A DNA stretch of 64,000 bases from NCBI GenBank assembly GCA_963920665.1, contig OY987263.1, forward strand, positions 18,835,430 through 18,899,429, in the 5' to 3' direction. How positions within the stretch are numbered: the stretch's first letter is position 1; each line of letters begins with the position of its first letter. This document shows positions 1 through 9,858 of this stretch, in pieces. The notes beneath the pieces were generated by a model. That model worked only from the letters and a program-made list of their open reading frames with translations, did no database searches and was not told the DNA's origin. The position numbers and the translations under genes are program-made. The DNA is from Straminergon stramineum (lineage: Eukaryota > Streptophyta > Bryopsida > Hypnales > Calliergonaceae).

Positions 1-1602
1 GGCATTGAGTTGTTAAGTGTTTGGAAAGTGAGCTTAAGGTGGTAAGTGTCACTAAGGGGCGCGACACTGATTGCAACATTCCAACTGCAACATATGTACA
101 AAGTTCCACCTAATTGGATATCTTTCATCAATCTTGTCAATGGTGGCATTTTCTCAAAGATTGTGTGATTTTGTTGATCTTTTTTTCTTAGGAAGGCTAC
201 ATTAGTCTTCTTTCATTTCAACAATGGCAATCATCAAAATCATTCCACACATTTGAGGAATTATGCTTGTTACAAGAGCTAGTCAAAAAAACAAGAACTA
301 TGCTCAAACACCACCAATCCTTGAGTGGTTAAACTACAAAATCTATTGGTTAATCTTCACTTGCCAATTTCCTCCCAACTCACATTGACATGAACTAAAA
401 GGCCACTTTCAAATTGAAAGTACTAATGAACATTGCATCTTTACCTTAGGTGTAGGGTTGAGATTTTATAGCGTATTTAGTCATGGTTGGTATTCACATT
501 TCAATTGGCCAATGGATGTCAAGAATCTAGATATCAAAGCTTCAATGTCTCTTTTTTGGTCTTCACATTTGTTGATTGTCCAAATTTTGATTCTTTTTTT
601 GAAATTTTCTTTTTTGACATTTGTTGAGTTGACAATTCATTTCTAAGTGTTTTGCTATAATTCACACAAAGATTAGAGCCTTTAATTTGACTTTGTATGG
701 TGCTCTTTGAATTTTGCAACTTCCTTTACAACCCTTAGATGCTTAGGTGAAGGTGAAGGTGAAGGTCCTTCTTACATTAGGTGAGATTTCTTTGCATATT
801 CCTGGTCTAAATGCACATGCTCAATTATGTCAATGGATGTAAAAGGCTTGAATTTGAAGCTCTAAAGTGGCCTACTTGTTCTCCGAAGTTTTCAATTGTC
901 AAAAAATTGCTTTGATTTTTTTGAAATTTCCTCTTCTCTTGTTGTCAAGCAAGGCCATCTCTTCATGTTTTACTCTTCATGGTTGTTAATTTTGTACAAG
1001 TCAAACAATTTAGGGCAATGCCTTGAGTTCATGATTGACTATTGCAAAGCATTACTCTTGTCAATCCTTAGCTCCAACAGTTAGGCCCCCCATCCCCTAT
1101 GCTAATACCCGCCCTCCCAAATTGGTAGCTTGTCCACCTCATTGAGTATCTAATCCCACCTAGGTATTAGCTACTAATTATGATCTCATGATAGTTGGAA
1201 TCCACCAATTGTTGAAAGGAGGCCATTAAAATATTCTTTAGTTTTTTTGGGTGACCACCAATTGATTTCTGGACCTACCAAATTCTTTTTTATTTTACAT
1301 CCTTTGTTTTCAAAATGCAACCAATTATTTTCCCAATTCCACTAGCTAGCTTTAAACTAGCCATTGGATTTTTCCCGACCATCCGTGCAATGTACAGTGT
1401 CCCCCCCCCCCCCCCCCAAATGTGCCATTGACCCTAAACCACCATCTTCACTATATATCAATAATAGAAAATAATGTTTCAATCAACAAAAATCAACTAG
1501 CATTTTTTTGGGGTTTCTGCCAAACAATAGAAAATTTGCGCTAATTGCAACGCAGTTTTTAGAAATTTGCATTCCATGCAAAGCAATTTTCAAAAAACGT
1601 TA
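1..1602. other. Intergenic, no gene recognised
   Basis: AT-rich DNA with only short chance frames. It contains a short GGTGAA/AGGTGA run near 747-766 and a poly-C tract at 1401-1417. I see no conserved protein or RNA. Confidence 0.6.
1401..1417. repeat. Poly-C tract (17 bases)
   Basis: Seventeen consecutive C residues. The length may be unreliable if the source assembly came from short or noisy reads. Confidence 0.9.
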
Positions 1603-2098
1603 AGGTAAAACAGCCCATTGCAGTCAAAATTAGGAGTTTGTACTCATGCCATCGCTGAAATTTTTTCATTTTTTTTCCACATAAACATAGGTGTGAGAAA
1701 CAGTGAGAGCATTTGAAATTATATATTTTTTTGACAAAGTATGAATTTGCTATGAATTTTTGAAGTGTTCAGCCCATCATGGCCTAAAAGAGTCTGTAGA
1801 CTACCCCAGAACCAACAAAATCTGTATCCATCATGCTCATCTTACATACCTAAAGCAGTCACAATAATTTCTGATGTGAAAGGCCTAGAAAAGTTACTTC
1901 CTACAATGAAATTACACTAAGAAGTTAGAAGTTCCTAATACAGTCACTAATCACTCCATTACTATCAGGAAAGACATTGATTGTGGTCCAAATCTCATTT
2001 ACTAATAAAGCCCATAATGGGGGCTGAAAAAACCCACAATGGGGTGACTTCCTAGGTGACCACTATGGGTCATTTGACCGCAATGGGTTGTTTTACCT
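1603..2098 (+). mobile_element. 496-bp TA-flanked TIR element, AGGT family 1, copy 1
   Basis: The left end AGGTAAAACAGCCCATTGC and right end, read inverted, AGGTAAAACAACCCATTGC match for about 25 bases. Both ends are flanked by TA (1601-1602 and 2099-2100). There is no coding capacity. A second copy of exactly the same length lies inverted at 35777-36272 and is similar along its whole length. This is a non-autonomous element; TA flanks and terminal repeats fit the Tc1/mariner superfamily. Confidence 0.85.
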
Positions 2099-2359
2099 TA
2101 GCTAGTTGTGGTCCAAAACAATGTTTTCTACTAGTGACATGTACAGTACCCACCAACAAGTTTACATTCACAGCAGTCAATTTACAAAAACAAGGTCCAA
2201 ACCTCCAATTTCAAATTGCCACCACATGCTCAAAAATGATCCAAATTACAAACCGCAAAGTGTATTGGAAAGATAAGGAAGTCTACTTTGCTGATGTCTT
2301 AAGAATTTACAAAAAACGTACAAATTTCTTTGTAAATATAGCATTTTTTGACAAACTAT

Positions 2360-2760
2360 CTACCATCTAGTGCTACCACCATTAGCTTTGATTATAACCT
2401 TTGTATGGTAAGGCATGCTAGTAAGGAGAAATTCAATCATCTCTAGAGACACCTCTTCCCACATCTGTTGAATGGTGTTGACTAATTCTTCTTTGTTTTG
2501 TGGTAGCTCCTTGTTTTAGACAATGCTTGTCACAATCTTTCATAGGTTTTTGATGGGGTTTAAGTTAGGAGGGTTTGCTAGCCATGAAAGCTTTCTCATG
2601 GAATGTGCTTGTCTCCAATCACTTAATTTCCTATTATAGTGCACTGGAGCACCATCTTGCATGAGTATGAATGTCTTAGAGTGATTATGAAGAAAGTAAA
2701 AGCCACTCAATCAACTTTCATAGACTACAACAACAAAGTCCCTACCTCTTCATCTATCAC
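2360..2760 (-). pseudogene. Decayed Tc1/mariner-like DDE transposase, C-terminal part
   Basis: Read on the minus strand, the segment shows the ordered signature of a Tc1/mariner transposase C-terminal half: FILMQDGAPVHYNRK around the second catalytic Asp, W-ANPPNLNPIKNL corresponding to the usual SPDLNPIENLW third catalytic position, then NKEELVNTIQQMWEEV and LLTSMPYH before a stop at 2360-2362. In-frame stops (in NL*K, V*NK and further upstream) and replacement of DLNPIE by NLNPIK show it is dead. The N-terminal half is not recognisable upstream (2760-3270). It lies 260 bases from the 496-bp TA-flanked element but outside its ends. Confidence 0.8.
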
Positions 2761-2849
2761 ATGGCATTCTAACAAGGAGGCACTTATTGAAATCAGTGAA
2801 TGCACCCATATCATCACTAATGAACAACTAGATTTTTAAAATGGTTCTA

Positions 2850-4440
2850 AACAATCCAAAGAAAAACATTTATATGACTTTCATCATACCTTCACTTGTG
2901 TTGATCTTTTCCAATTTCAAATGAAGATTCGTTTATTCATATTACATTCTTCGAGTCAAATGTAGTTTAGTGTTGGTGTTCACAGTTCTAAAGCACACCT
3001 TATACCATCACTAAAGTCATTATTACAATCAAGAAGACCTCCAATGTCACACAATCTGATTTTGTCTCTAGAGATATACCCACTCACCAAAACACACACA
3101 CACAATGTATTTATAAGCTGCCACATTGCTTGACCCAAGCATGTTTTGCATTGAGAGATTGTTGGATCTCCATATATGAAGCTCAAATTGACAAAAATCT
3201 GAATTGTGTTGGTGCAAGAAGCATTGATGTTGCCATCATAGTGTAGGAGCTACAAATACAACTTTAAGTGTAGACAATGCAATTGGATTTTTCTTAAACA
3301 AGTGGCTTGAATTAGCATCTAAATGATATTTAGAATGTAGTCAACTCACTTTTCAATAGTTTGGTGGCAGTTTCATGAAGTTTGGAGGTCTAAAGTAGAA
3401 GATATAATCAATCAAAGTTGCCCTTCATTTTCAATGACACTCATAGTTTGAAAATTTGAACATAAACTTGTTGGTAGGTACTATACATCTCCAAAATCAA
3501 TCAATACATGTACCTACATGGAAGAAACATTTTTAGAACCAAACTTTGTTCCTTCATAAACTTTGCATACAAAATTCAAATATTGCGTTCTTTGGTGCGT
3601 TGGAACCTCCTTTCACTTTCCAATTAGAAAATATTAAAATTGAAATAGTTTCCTAATAGAAATTAGGCACAATAGCAATCAGTGGCGATTTTGGGGTACT
3701 CACCTTATAAGAACCCTTGGATGCAAGAATTTGACAGGTTGAAGTGCTGATCACAACACACACTAGCATTGAATGCAAGGGCAGGATTGACTTCAAAAAT
3801 TTCACTTGAATGAGGCTGGCCATGTGTTTTCAAGACTCATAAAATCACATGATCCAAATGACATTTACTTTGTAAATCATCAGGGACAGTCACAATAGCT
3901 CCATTCACTTTACGGCAAGTTGGGGCAAATGCTAAGTTACTCACCCTCTTGGGCTGATTACAATACAATGTTCTTCCACGAGTTTGACAAATTCATCTTG
4001 TTTATCCACTTATTACCACATTCTGCTTGCATACTTTTTGCAAGTTGTACGAGTGAGTGCTTCCCTAGCCTAGTGTACACAACTCTTTCTCATCTATGGG
4101 ATTGGGGATGAACCCACCTCCTCACTCATCCTACCCAAGTCATTCCAAGGGTGCAAAAGAAAAAATTAAAATAACTCAAAATATTTTGTGCTTGGTTAAT
4201 TTATCGTCTATATCTCTCCTAGCTATTTGGGGTCCTTTGATTGCTACTATGAATTCAAAATTCGTAAATTTTATCATGCATGGCAAATAAAAAATTTCAG
4301 CATTTTTCATGATCAATGACCAGTGAAGGGATCAGTTCACCCCGGCCATCTATGGCAAAACGAAACTTGAGGCCGCATGCCAATGGGAAAGTCCCTTGGT
4401 TCCCTAGCTTGTATGAAAGTGAGGCAGCAACAACAATGAA
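2850..4440. other. Intergenic, no gene recognised
   Basis: Short frames only, for example 2980-3186 minus and 3920-4111 plus, none with a recognisable family. The minus-strand part next to the transposase relic may be more of that element, but I find no motif. Confidence 0.5.
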
Positions 4441-4444
4441 TTGT

Positions 4445-4912
4445 AGGGCTTTTTTTTGGCTTCCTTGTGAAAAACAATAATTTGGCTAAAAAATGGATAT
4501 AGATTGTAAAGTTTTTGCCATAAAATTTTGAATGAAAAAAAATTTCTTGGATGACATTGCCAGATTGTAGATGAAAACAGAATTGTGAACATGTGATCTA
4601 TGCATCAAGAAAGTAACCCTCATTGCTTCAATATTATTGTAGTATTGTTTCAATTGGGGTAACAATCCAATATTAAAATTTTATTGTTGCAATACTAGTT
4701 GCAATAATACAACAATATACTTTCAGTATTGGATTGTTACCCCCATTGAAACAATACTGCAATGATATTGAAACAAGGGGGGGGGGGGTGCTTTTTCTTA
4801 ATGTGTGCTAATGTGATATTTTCTATCCAATTATGTGGATGAATGTTGAAATTTGGAGCACCACTCACTACACCATTTTATATCGCCACTTTGGCACTTC
4901 ATAAAAAATGAA
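4445..4912 (+). repeat. Duplicated segment, copy 1 (interrupted)
   Basis: The segment matches 7022-7291 in direct orientation: GGCTTTTTTTTGGCTT, AATAATTTGGCTAA-AAATGG, TTCTTGGATGA, TAGATGAAAACA, then after an interruption TATCCAAT-ATGTGGATGA and TATCGCCACTTTGGC. The interruption contains the foldback element at 4625-4774 and a poly-G run (4777-4788). Confidence 0.75.
4625..4774. mobile_element. Foldback (hairpin) MITE
   Basis: Two arms of about 50 bases are near-perfect inverted repeats: the left arm reads CTTCAATATTATTGTAGT...GGGGTAACAATCCAATA, and the right arm is its reverse complement ending at 4774. It has no coding capacity. It is absent from the paralogous segment at 7022-7291, so it inserted after the duplication. 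Confidence 0.8.
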
Positions 4913-5027
4913 AAACAAAACAAAAAGCCCTAGTGAGCTTTACACGCCTTTCCCTCTGGCTCCTGAGTCCTGAAGGCAAGGGCCAGCTCCACAAGTCCAC
5001 AGGCATGCACGAATTGGGAATGGGAGA

Positions 5028-5042
5028 GTACGTGGCCACGTG
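5028..5042. promoter_or_regulatory. G-box-like palindrome CCACGTGG
   Basis: The palindrome CCACGTGG (within GTGGCCACGTGGGAG) lies in a locally G+C-rich block, 4920-5300, that also has GACGTC at about 5080. Such motifs are bZIP/bHLH sites in plant promoters, but no gene start is visible nearby, so function is unproven. Confidence 0.25.
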
Positions 5043-5426
5043 GGAGTCTATACTTAACTTAGTTTGGGGCAAGACAAGACCGACGTCAGGCTTCCATCCA
5101 CCGCGTACGTCAGGCATCTCGTACCTCTCTCGAGGACAGGACGACAGGTAGCTTCTCAAGGAAAAACAAATACGGTAAGTTAGTCTACATTGGTACAAGC
5201 TCAAAAGCAACTGAACATCTGACAAACAAATTCTTTGGAAAGATCGGACGACAGAGTAAGCTTAGTGGACGACGGATTCATGCATTCCGTCCAGAGTTCG
5301 GGAAGTTTTCTGAGTTTTAACTTACCGGCTATTTTCCGTCAATTGATACGGTTTTATCAAGTACAGTGTCACCAATTTTTTTCCTCTATTTTTAACTCAA
5401 AATAAAAATTTGATGGACTTTTTCAC

Positions 5427-5428
<2 letters not shown>

Positions 5429-5480
<52 letters not shown>
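5429..5480. repeat. (AT)n microsatellite followed by a T run
   Basis: About 26 AT units, directly followed by 14 T residues (5481-5494). Confidence 0.95.
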
Positions 5481-5490
<10 letters not shown>

Positions 5491-5946
5491 TTTTAAGCCA
5501 ATATTGTCAAATTGCAACCAGATTTTTAAGCAATCCCACCGGCTAACTTTGAACTTACTAGCCGCCGGTTCTTCTTGATTGATCGTAGATTCAATCCACA
5601 TGATCTCTCTCATTCAGTGGATGACATCACTACAAAAACATGGGGCCGATGTCACTCTGCTGCATTGGATGAATTGACAAGCCCATTGCTCGTTTTTCAA
5701 TGCACACACTTTTCATTCAAATTGGGAATGTTTCATCCATGGAGGAAATTTAGTACAGTAGCGTCATCAGTCACTCCGGACAAGAGCACTTTTCTGTACT
5801 TCCCAAGTCCCAATGTTCGTTACTAACTGGCTGACCCAACCTACTTCAACTGGAGGATAAAGTTGGGGAGCCCCGCCCACATGCCGGATGATGTGCTCAC
5901 TGCTCAGGTTGCAGTATGCAAGATTCCTGAACAGTGAACCTACTTA

Positions 5947-6357
5947 GGGCCTGTTGCCATTAGGGACCTGGAGGTCCAGCTACTGGAGAGGGGGTCTGGC
6001 TGATCGGAGGTCCAGTGGGGTTCCATTGGAATCACAGTAGGCCGGGCTGGACCCCCTTTCCGGATTTGATGTTACTGTTTGCATAGTTGAGTTCCTGAGT
6101 AGAGCCCATTCAGGGTTTAGAGTTTGACCACAGCCTTGGTAATTTCTGTGCTTTTGGAACCATAGCAGAACCTTCAACACATTTATTAACTTTGTTTGTT
6201 GCTGTAAATAGGTCCTCCACGAGTCCCTCCAGCCCCTCCAATTCTATAAATGCAAAATCCACGGACTGGAGCCTGGAGGTCTGATCGAATGTCCAGTTCT
6301 GACCCAAAGTCGAACGGAGCCCGCCTGGAGGTCTAGGCCCCCAATGGCAATCGGCTC
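5947..6357 (+). mobile_element. TTA-flanked TIR element, array unit 1
   Basis: The left end GGGCCTGTTGCCATTAGGGA and the inverted right end GAGCCGATTGCCATTGGGGG are related terminal repeats. TTA flanks both sides (5944-5946 and 6358-6360), as in PIF/Harbinger insertions. There is no coding capacity. It abuts unit 2 through a shared TTA. Confidence 0.75.
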
Positions 6358-6360
6358 TTA

Positions 6361-6720
6361 GGGCCTGTTGCCATTAGGGACCTAGAGGTCGAGCTATTGG
6401 AGGGGGGTTTGGCTGGCTCATCAGAGGCTGGAGGTCTAATGGTGTTCCATTGCAATCACAAGAGGCCAGGCTGGACCCCTTCTGGATGCTAAGTGTTCTA
6501 ATAAGTTAAAACCATAGCCTTGGTAACTTCTGTGCTTCAGGAACCAGAGCAGAACTTTTAGCACATTTATTAACCTTGTTTGTTGCTGTAAATAGGCCCT
6601 CCAAGAGCCCCTTCAGTTCTGTAACCACGAAATCCACGGACTGGAGCCTGGAAGTCCAGCTCCAATCCAAAATTGAACAGAGCCTGCTTGGAGGTCGAGG
6701 ACCCCAATGGCAACTAGCTC
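6361..6720 (+). mobile_element. TTA-flanked TIR element, array unit 2
   Basis: Same family as unit 1 and colinear with it (GGACCT-GAGGTC, GTTCCATTG-AATCACA, GG-CTGGACCCC, ATCCACGGACTGGAGCCTGGA). It starts GGGCCTGTTGCCATTAGGGA, ends CCCCAATGGCAACTAGCTC, and is bounded by TTA at 6358-6360 and 6721-6723. Confidence 0.75.
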
Positions 6721-6723
6721 TTA

Positions 6724-6937
6724 GAGCTTGTTGCCATTGGGGGCTAGAGGGGTCTAGGACTCGACCTCCAGCCTCCAACTATGCAAAAGTTGGAAGCAAA
6801 TTTGGACCTCCCGGACCCTCGGCTAGAGCTTGTTTTCTGGCATGTTCGACCCTTTGAGATTTCAGAGGTTTTCTTCCTTGCTGCCCGTTGTCAACCTAGA
6901 GGCCCCTCCAATTCCAGTTTCCAATGGCAATTGGCTC
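6724..6937 (+). mobile_element. TTA-flanked TIR element, array unit 3 (short)
   Basis: A shorter, internally deleted relative. It starts GAGCTTGTTGCCATTGGGGG, ends CCAATGGCAATTGGCTC, and is bounded by TTA at 6721-6723 and 6938-6940. It is third in a head-to-tail series. Confidence 0.7.
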
Positions 6938-7021
6938 TTACCTTGAGTTTAGAATGAAAGGGTTGCTTCGTTTTTCTGGATTTTTTTTGTTTTTCGCTCA
7001 ATAGTGAGCGATGGACGGGAC

Positions 7022-7291
7022 CGAGGCTTTTTTTTTTTGGCTTTCTGGTGCTAGAAAAAAATAATTTGGCTAAGAAATGGCAGAAAAATGTGAAGTTTTT
7101 TGCTAGAAAACTTCAAATTAGAAAAAAATCTTGGATGAAATCGCCTAGATTGAGGATGAAAAGAAAATTAAAGACTTGTAATATGTGCTTATGTGATGTT
7201 CTCTATCCAATATGTGGATGAGTGTTGAAATTTGGACCACTACTACTGTATAACACACTTTAAATCGCCACTTTGGCTCTTCAGAAAAAAT
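7022..7291 (+). repeat. Duplicated segment, copy 2 (uninterrupted)
   Basis: Direct repeat of 4445-4912 without the foldback insertion, ending at TCGCCACTTTGGCTCTTCAG. Both copies are followed by unrelated, locally G+C-rich DNA. Confidence 0.7.
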
Positions 7292-9432
7292 GAAAAAAAA
7301 AATCCTGGACGGGACCCGCATCAGGCAGCCGCAGGCAGGCCCTCACTCATCAACAGAACTCGGTTCGGCCATCAGCATGGGACTCCACTTGGTTGTGGTC
7401 TCCGTAAGCCACGTGTCGTTCATGGAACATTCTGTCCAGGGAGGGGAGTTGACGCCGCCTGTGGGTGGCCGTGGTCCTTCGTCGGGGTGTTCGTGGAGAG
7501 CTGCGAAGGAAACTTCCTGGGCTGATGCCGAAGGCTGCCGAACACTGCGAACACCCTGAAAAAACACATGTTTTCGAAGAATCTGACGTATTGGACTGCC
7601 TCTGGAAGGAATGATTCTTGATTCCAGTTGTTTCTTTGCATGTCTTGAATATATAATTCATGACGGATTGGGTCGGAGTCTCATTTGGCACGGAGCTGGA
7701 ACCGGCTACACAAATAAGCAATTCAGCATGGTTCCCATTATTCTATTGAAAAACTCTTCGTGGAGTGTTATTGGTAGTTGAAATGGGGTTCTTGATTCTT
7801 TTACAATGTAGTTCATGGAGACCATATAAATAAATTATGAATTTTCAAAGTGCTGAAAATAGGTGTTTCTAAAATTGACCCTAGAAATTCAAGATGTTAC
7901 TTCGGATGTTTTTCTTGACATATAAACACGGGTTGTTACATTAGAAGTCATCTAGAATCTATCACTTGTAACATGGGTTTCTTTACAGTTTAAAGTAGAT
8001 TCCTTTCATTAAGCATTTCTTGGATAGCAAATGAAAAAGCTATAAATTTTGAAATCGTTTATCCAAAATTGCTCTTAGGTTCTCAATTTAAGAGGAATTA
8101 CATTGTAGAGACAATAATTTTGACGTTGGCCCTAATTTCCCCCCTTACGATTGGTATCAATTAGTGTTATAATGGACTTTGAATCAACATTTTTTATTTG
8201 GAATAGTAGGGCCCTCGTACCCTCAAAGTATTGGGGAATATTGCAAGGAAGTCTATCATGACCTTTGTCACAACCTTAGATGGATGAATGCATTGATGAA
8301 TAAAAGAATTCATGATGATTGTATAGTAAACATTGTTATGACACTTGATAGATGAATGCATAGATGGATGAACTAATTCATGATGAAATGTGCACTAGTG
8401 AACAAGTACAAATTGCTTAAAGATAGATATCTTCCGATGGTGAATTTAAGCACTTGAGTTAAACAACTCCATTTAAGCCTAATTCAAACATAGATGTCTG
8501 CTTGCAATAGAAGAAATCCTTTGTCCACTTGATTGTCTAGCACGGCGTGGAGGGAAATCACCATCCCATCATTGATTTTATCTATGTGGTGAATGTTTTT
8601 ACACATGATTAGATCCAGATGTCTAGTGAGATAATATTTTAATAAATTAATGTCATTGTTTTATAACTACTACTTTCGAAGTGAAAATGGAACTACCATA
8701 ATGCACAATTCTTTTACATAAATATTTGTTTAGAATTTATGTGCATTTTATTTTAGAATACCTTTTTTGGTTTACTATAAAAAAATCACTATAAAAATAT
8801 CTAAAAATATTCTAAGAATATTCTAACAAATTCTAAAAATATTGTAAATAATATTCTATGAATAATATATGATTTAGATAAGCGTAACTATGACTTTTAC
8901 TTTAGTGGATGGTTCTATATAGAATCAAGAATAGAAAGCTAAAGTAGAATAGAAGTCCTAGTCTATTCTAAGAACTAATAGTCTTCTATTGATGGTCTCT
9001 ATTATATAAGCCATGTGGTTTGAGCTCCTTGTAAAAGCTTTCATATTAAAAAGGATAATTATTTCTATGTTCTTAATTGGAGTTCATTGTAGGAGTTTTG
9101 GAACACCCTTCAACATTAGAGAATATTTGGAGGCAGTCAAAGATATAGAGACAAGAGGGGTATATTGCCCAAATTAAAAAAAATTGCCTTAAACACTTAT
9201 ATCATAGAAGTCTACAATCCAGGATCTTTCTTGAGGTTGTCCAAAGAAAGAGCCAAGAAAACACCCTTCAAAAGATAATGACATAATCCTTGTCCACGGT
9301 GGCATTGCATTACATTTGTACTATGGGAAGGCCTTTGATAGAGAGCCTTTGATATTATATTCATCAAATAATATATTTCAATATTTCAATAGAGGGCACG
9401 ATTCCTGCTTTGTATTTCGATTGGTACTGACT
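7292..9432. other. Intergenic, no gene recognised
   Basis: 7292-7730 is more G+C-rich and has several overlapping frames on both strands (for example 7290-7559 plus and 7350-7721 minus), but none resembles a known family. 7740-9430 is AT-rich, with a short decayed duplication around 8270-8385 (ATGGATGAATGCAT and GATGAATGCATAGATGGATGA). Confidence 0.5.
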
Positions 9433-9748
9433 TCATGAAAAGCTGCAGCCTCTAGGCCTCCAGAAAAGGTGGCACACTGGGAGTGGAACACTTTTGGAGA
9501 GGGCCCCTTTTACACCGCCGTCCGTTCTGCGAGAACTCTTGGATCTACTCACTGTTTCTAGAAAGAAACTCGGGTTCATCGTCTCCCTGGCCGGGGGCTT
9601 CGAGTTATCATTCGAGCGATTCTTCTTCGCGACCTTCGACTTCTGTCGCTCGATTCTTGTGCCTCTGGTTGGACAGCTTCTCAAGTGGCTTTGGAAGCAC
9701 TGCATGCCTTCAATTCGCAAAGGTTGTCGTACGTCTTTTCTTTTTGGA

Positions 9749-9756
9749 TATAAATA
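9749..9756 (+). promoter_or_regulatory. Putative TATA box of the PDR transporter gene
   Basis: The motif TATAAATA lies 110 bases before the start codon. A transcript starting about 30 bases downstream would have a short leader with no upstream ATG. The 300 bases before it are richer in G+C than the surrounding DNA, as expected of a promoter region. The open frames there (for example 9494-9757) match nothing I recognise and lie upstream of the presumed transcription start. Confidence 0.45.
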
Positions 9757-9858
9757 GGTGCAATTCCATTCAGAGTTTCGTTAATTCAATTCCTGCAGTG
9801 AGAAGAGTTTCCTTCCCGAGGGGAATTGGAAGTTGGCGAGAAGAGGTGGAGTGCCGCA

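Noticed and set aside
2056..2370. 104-codon plus-strand frame
   Set aside because: It crosses the right end of the 496-bp element and the antisense of the transposase relic, so it cannot be one gene.
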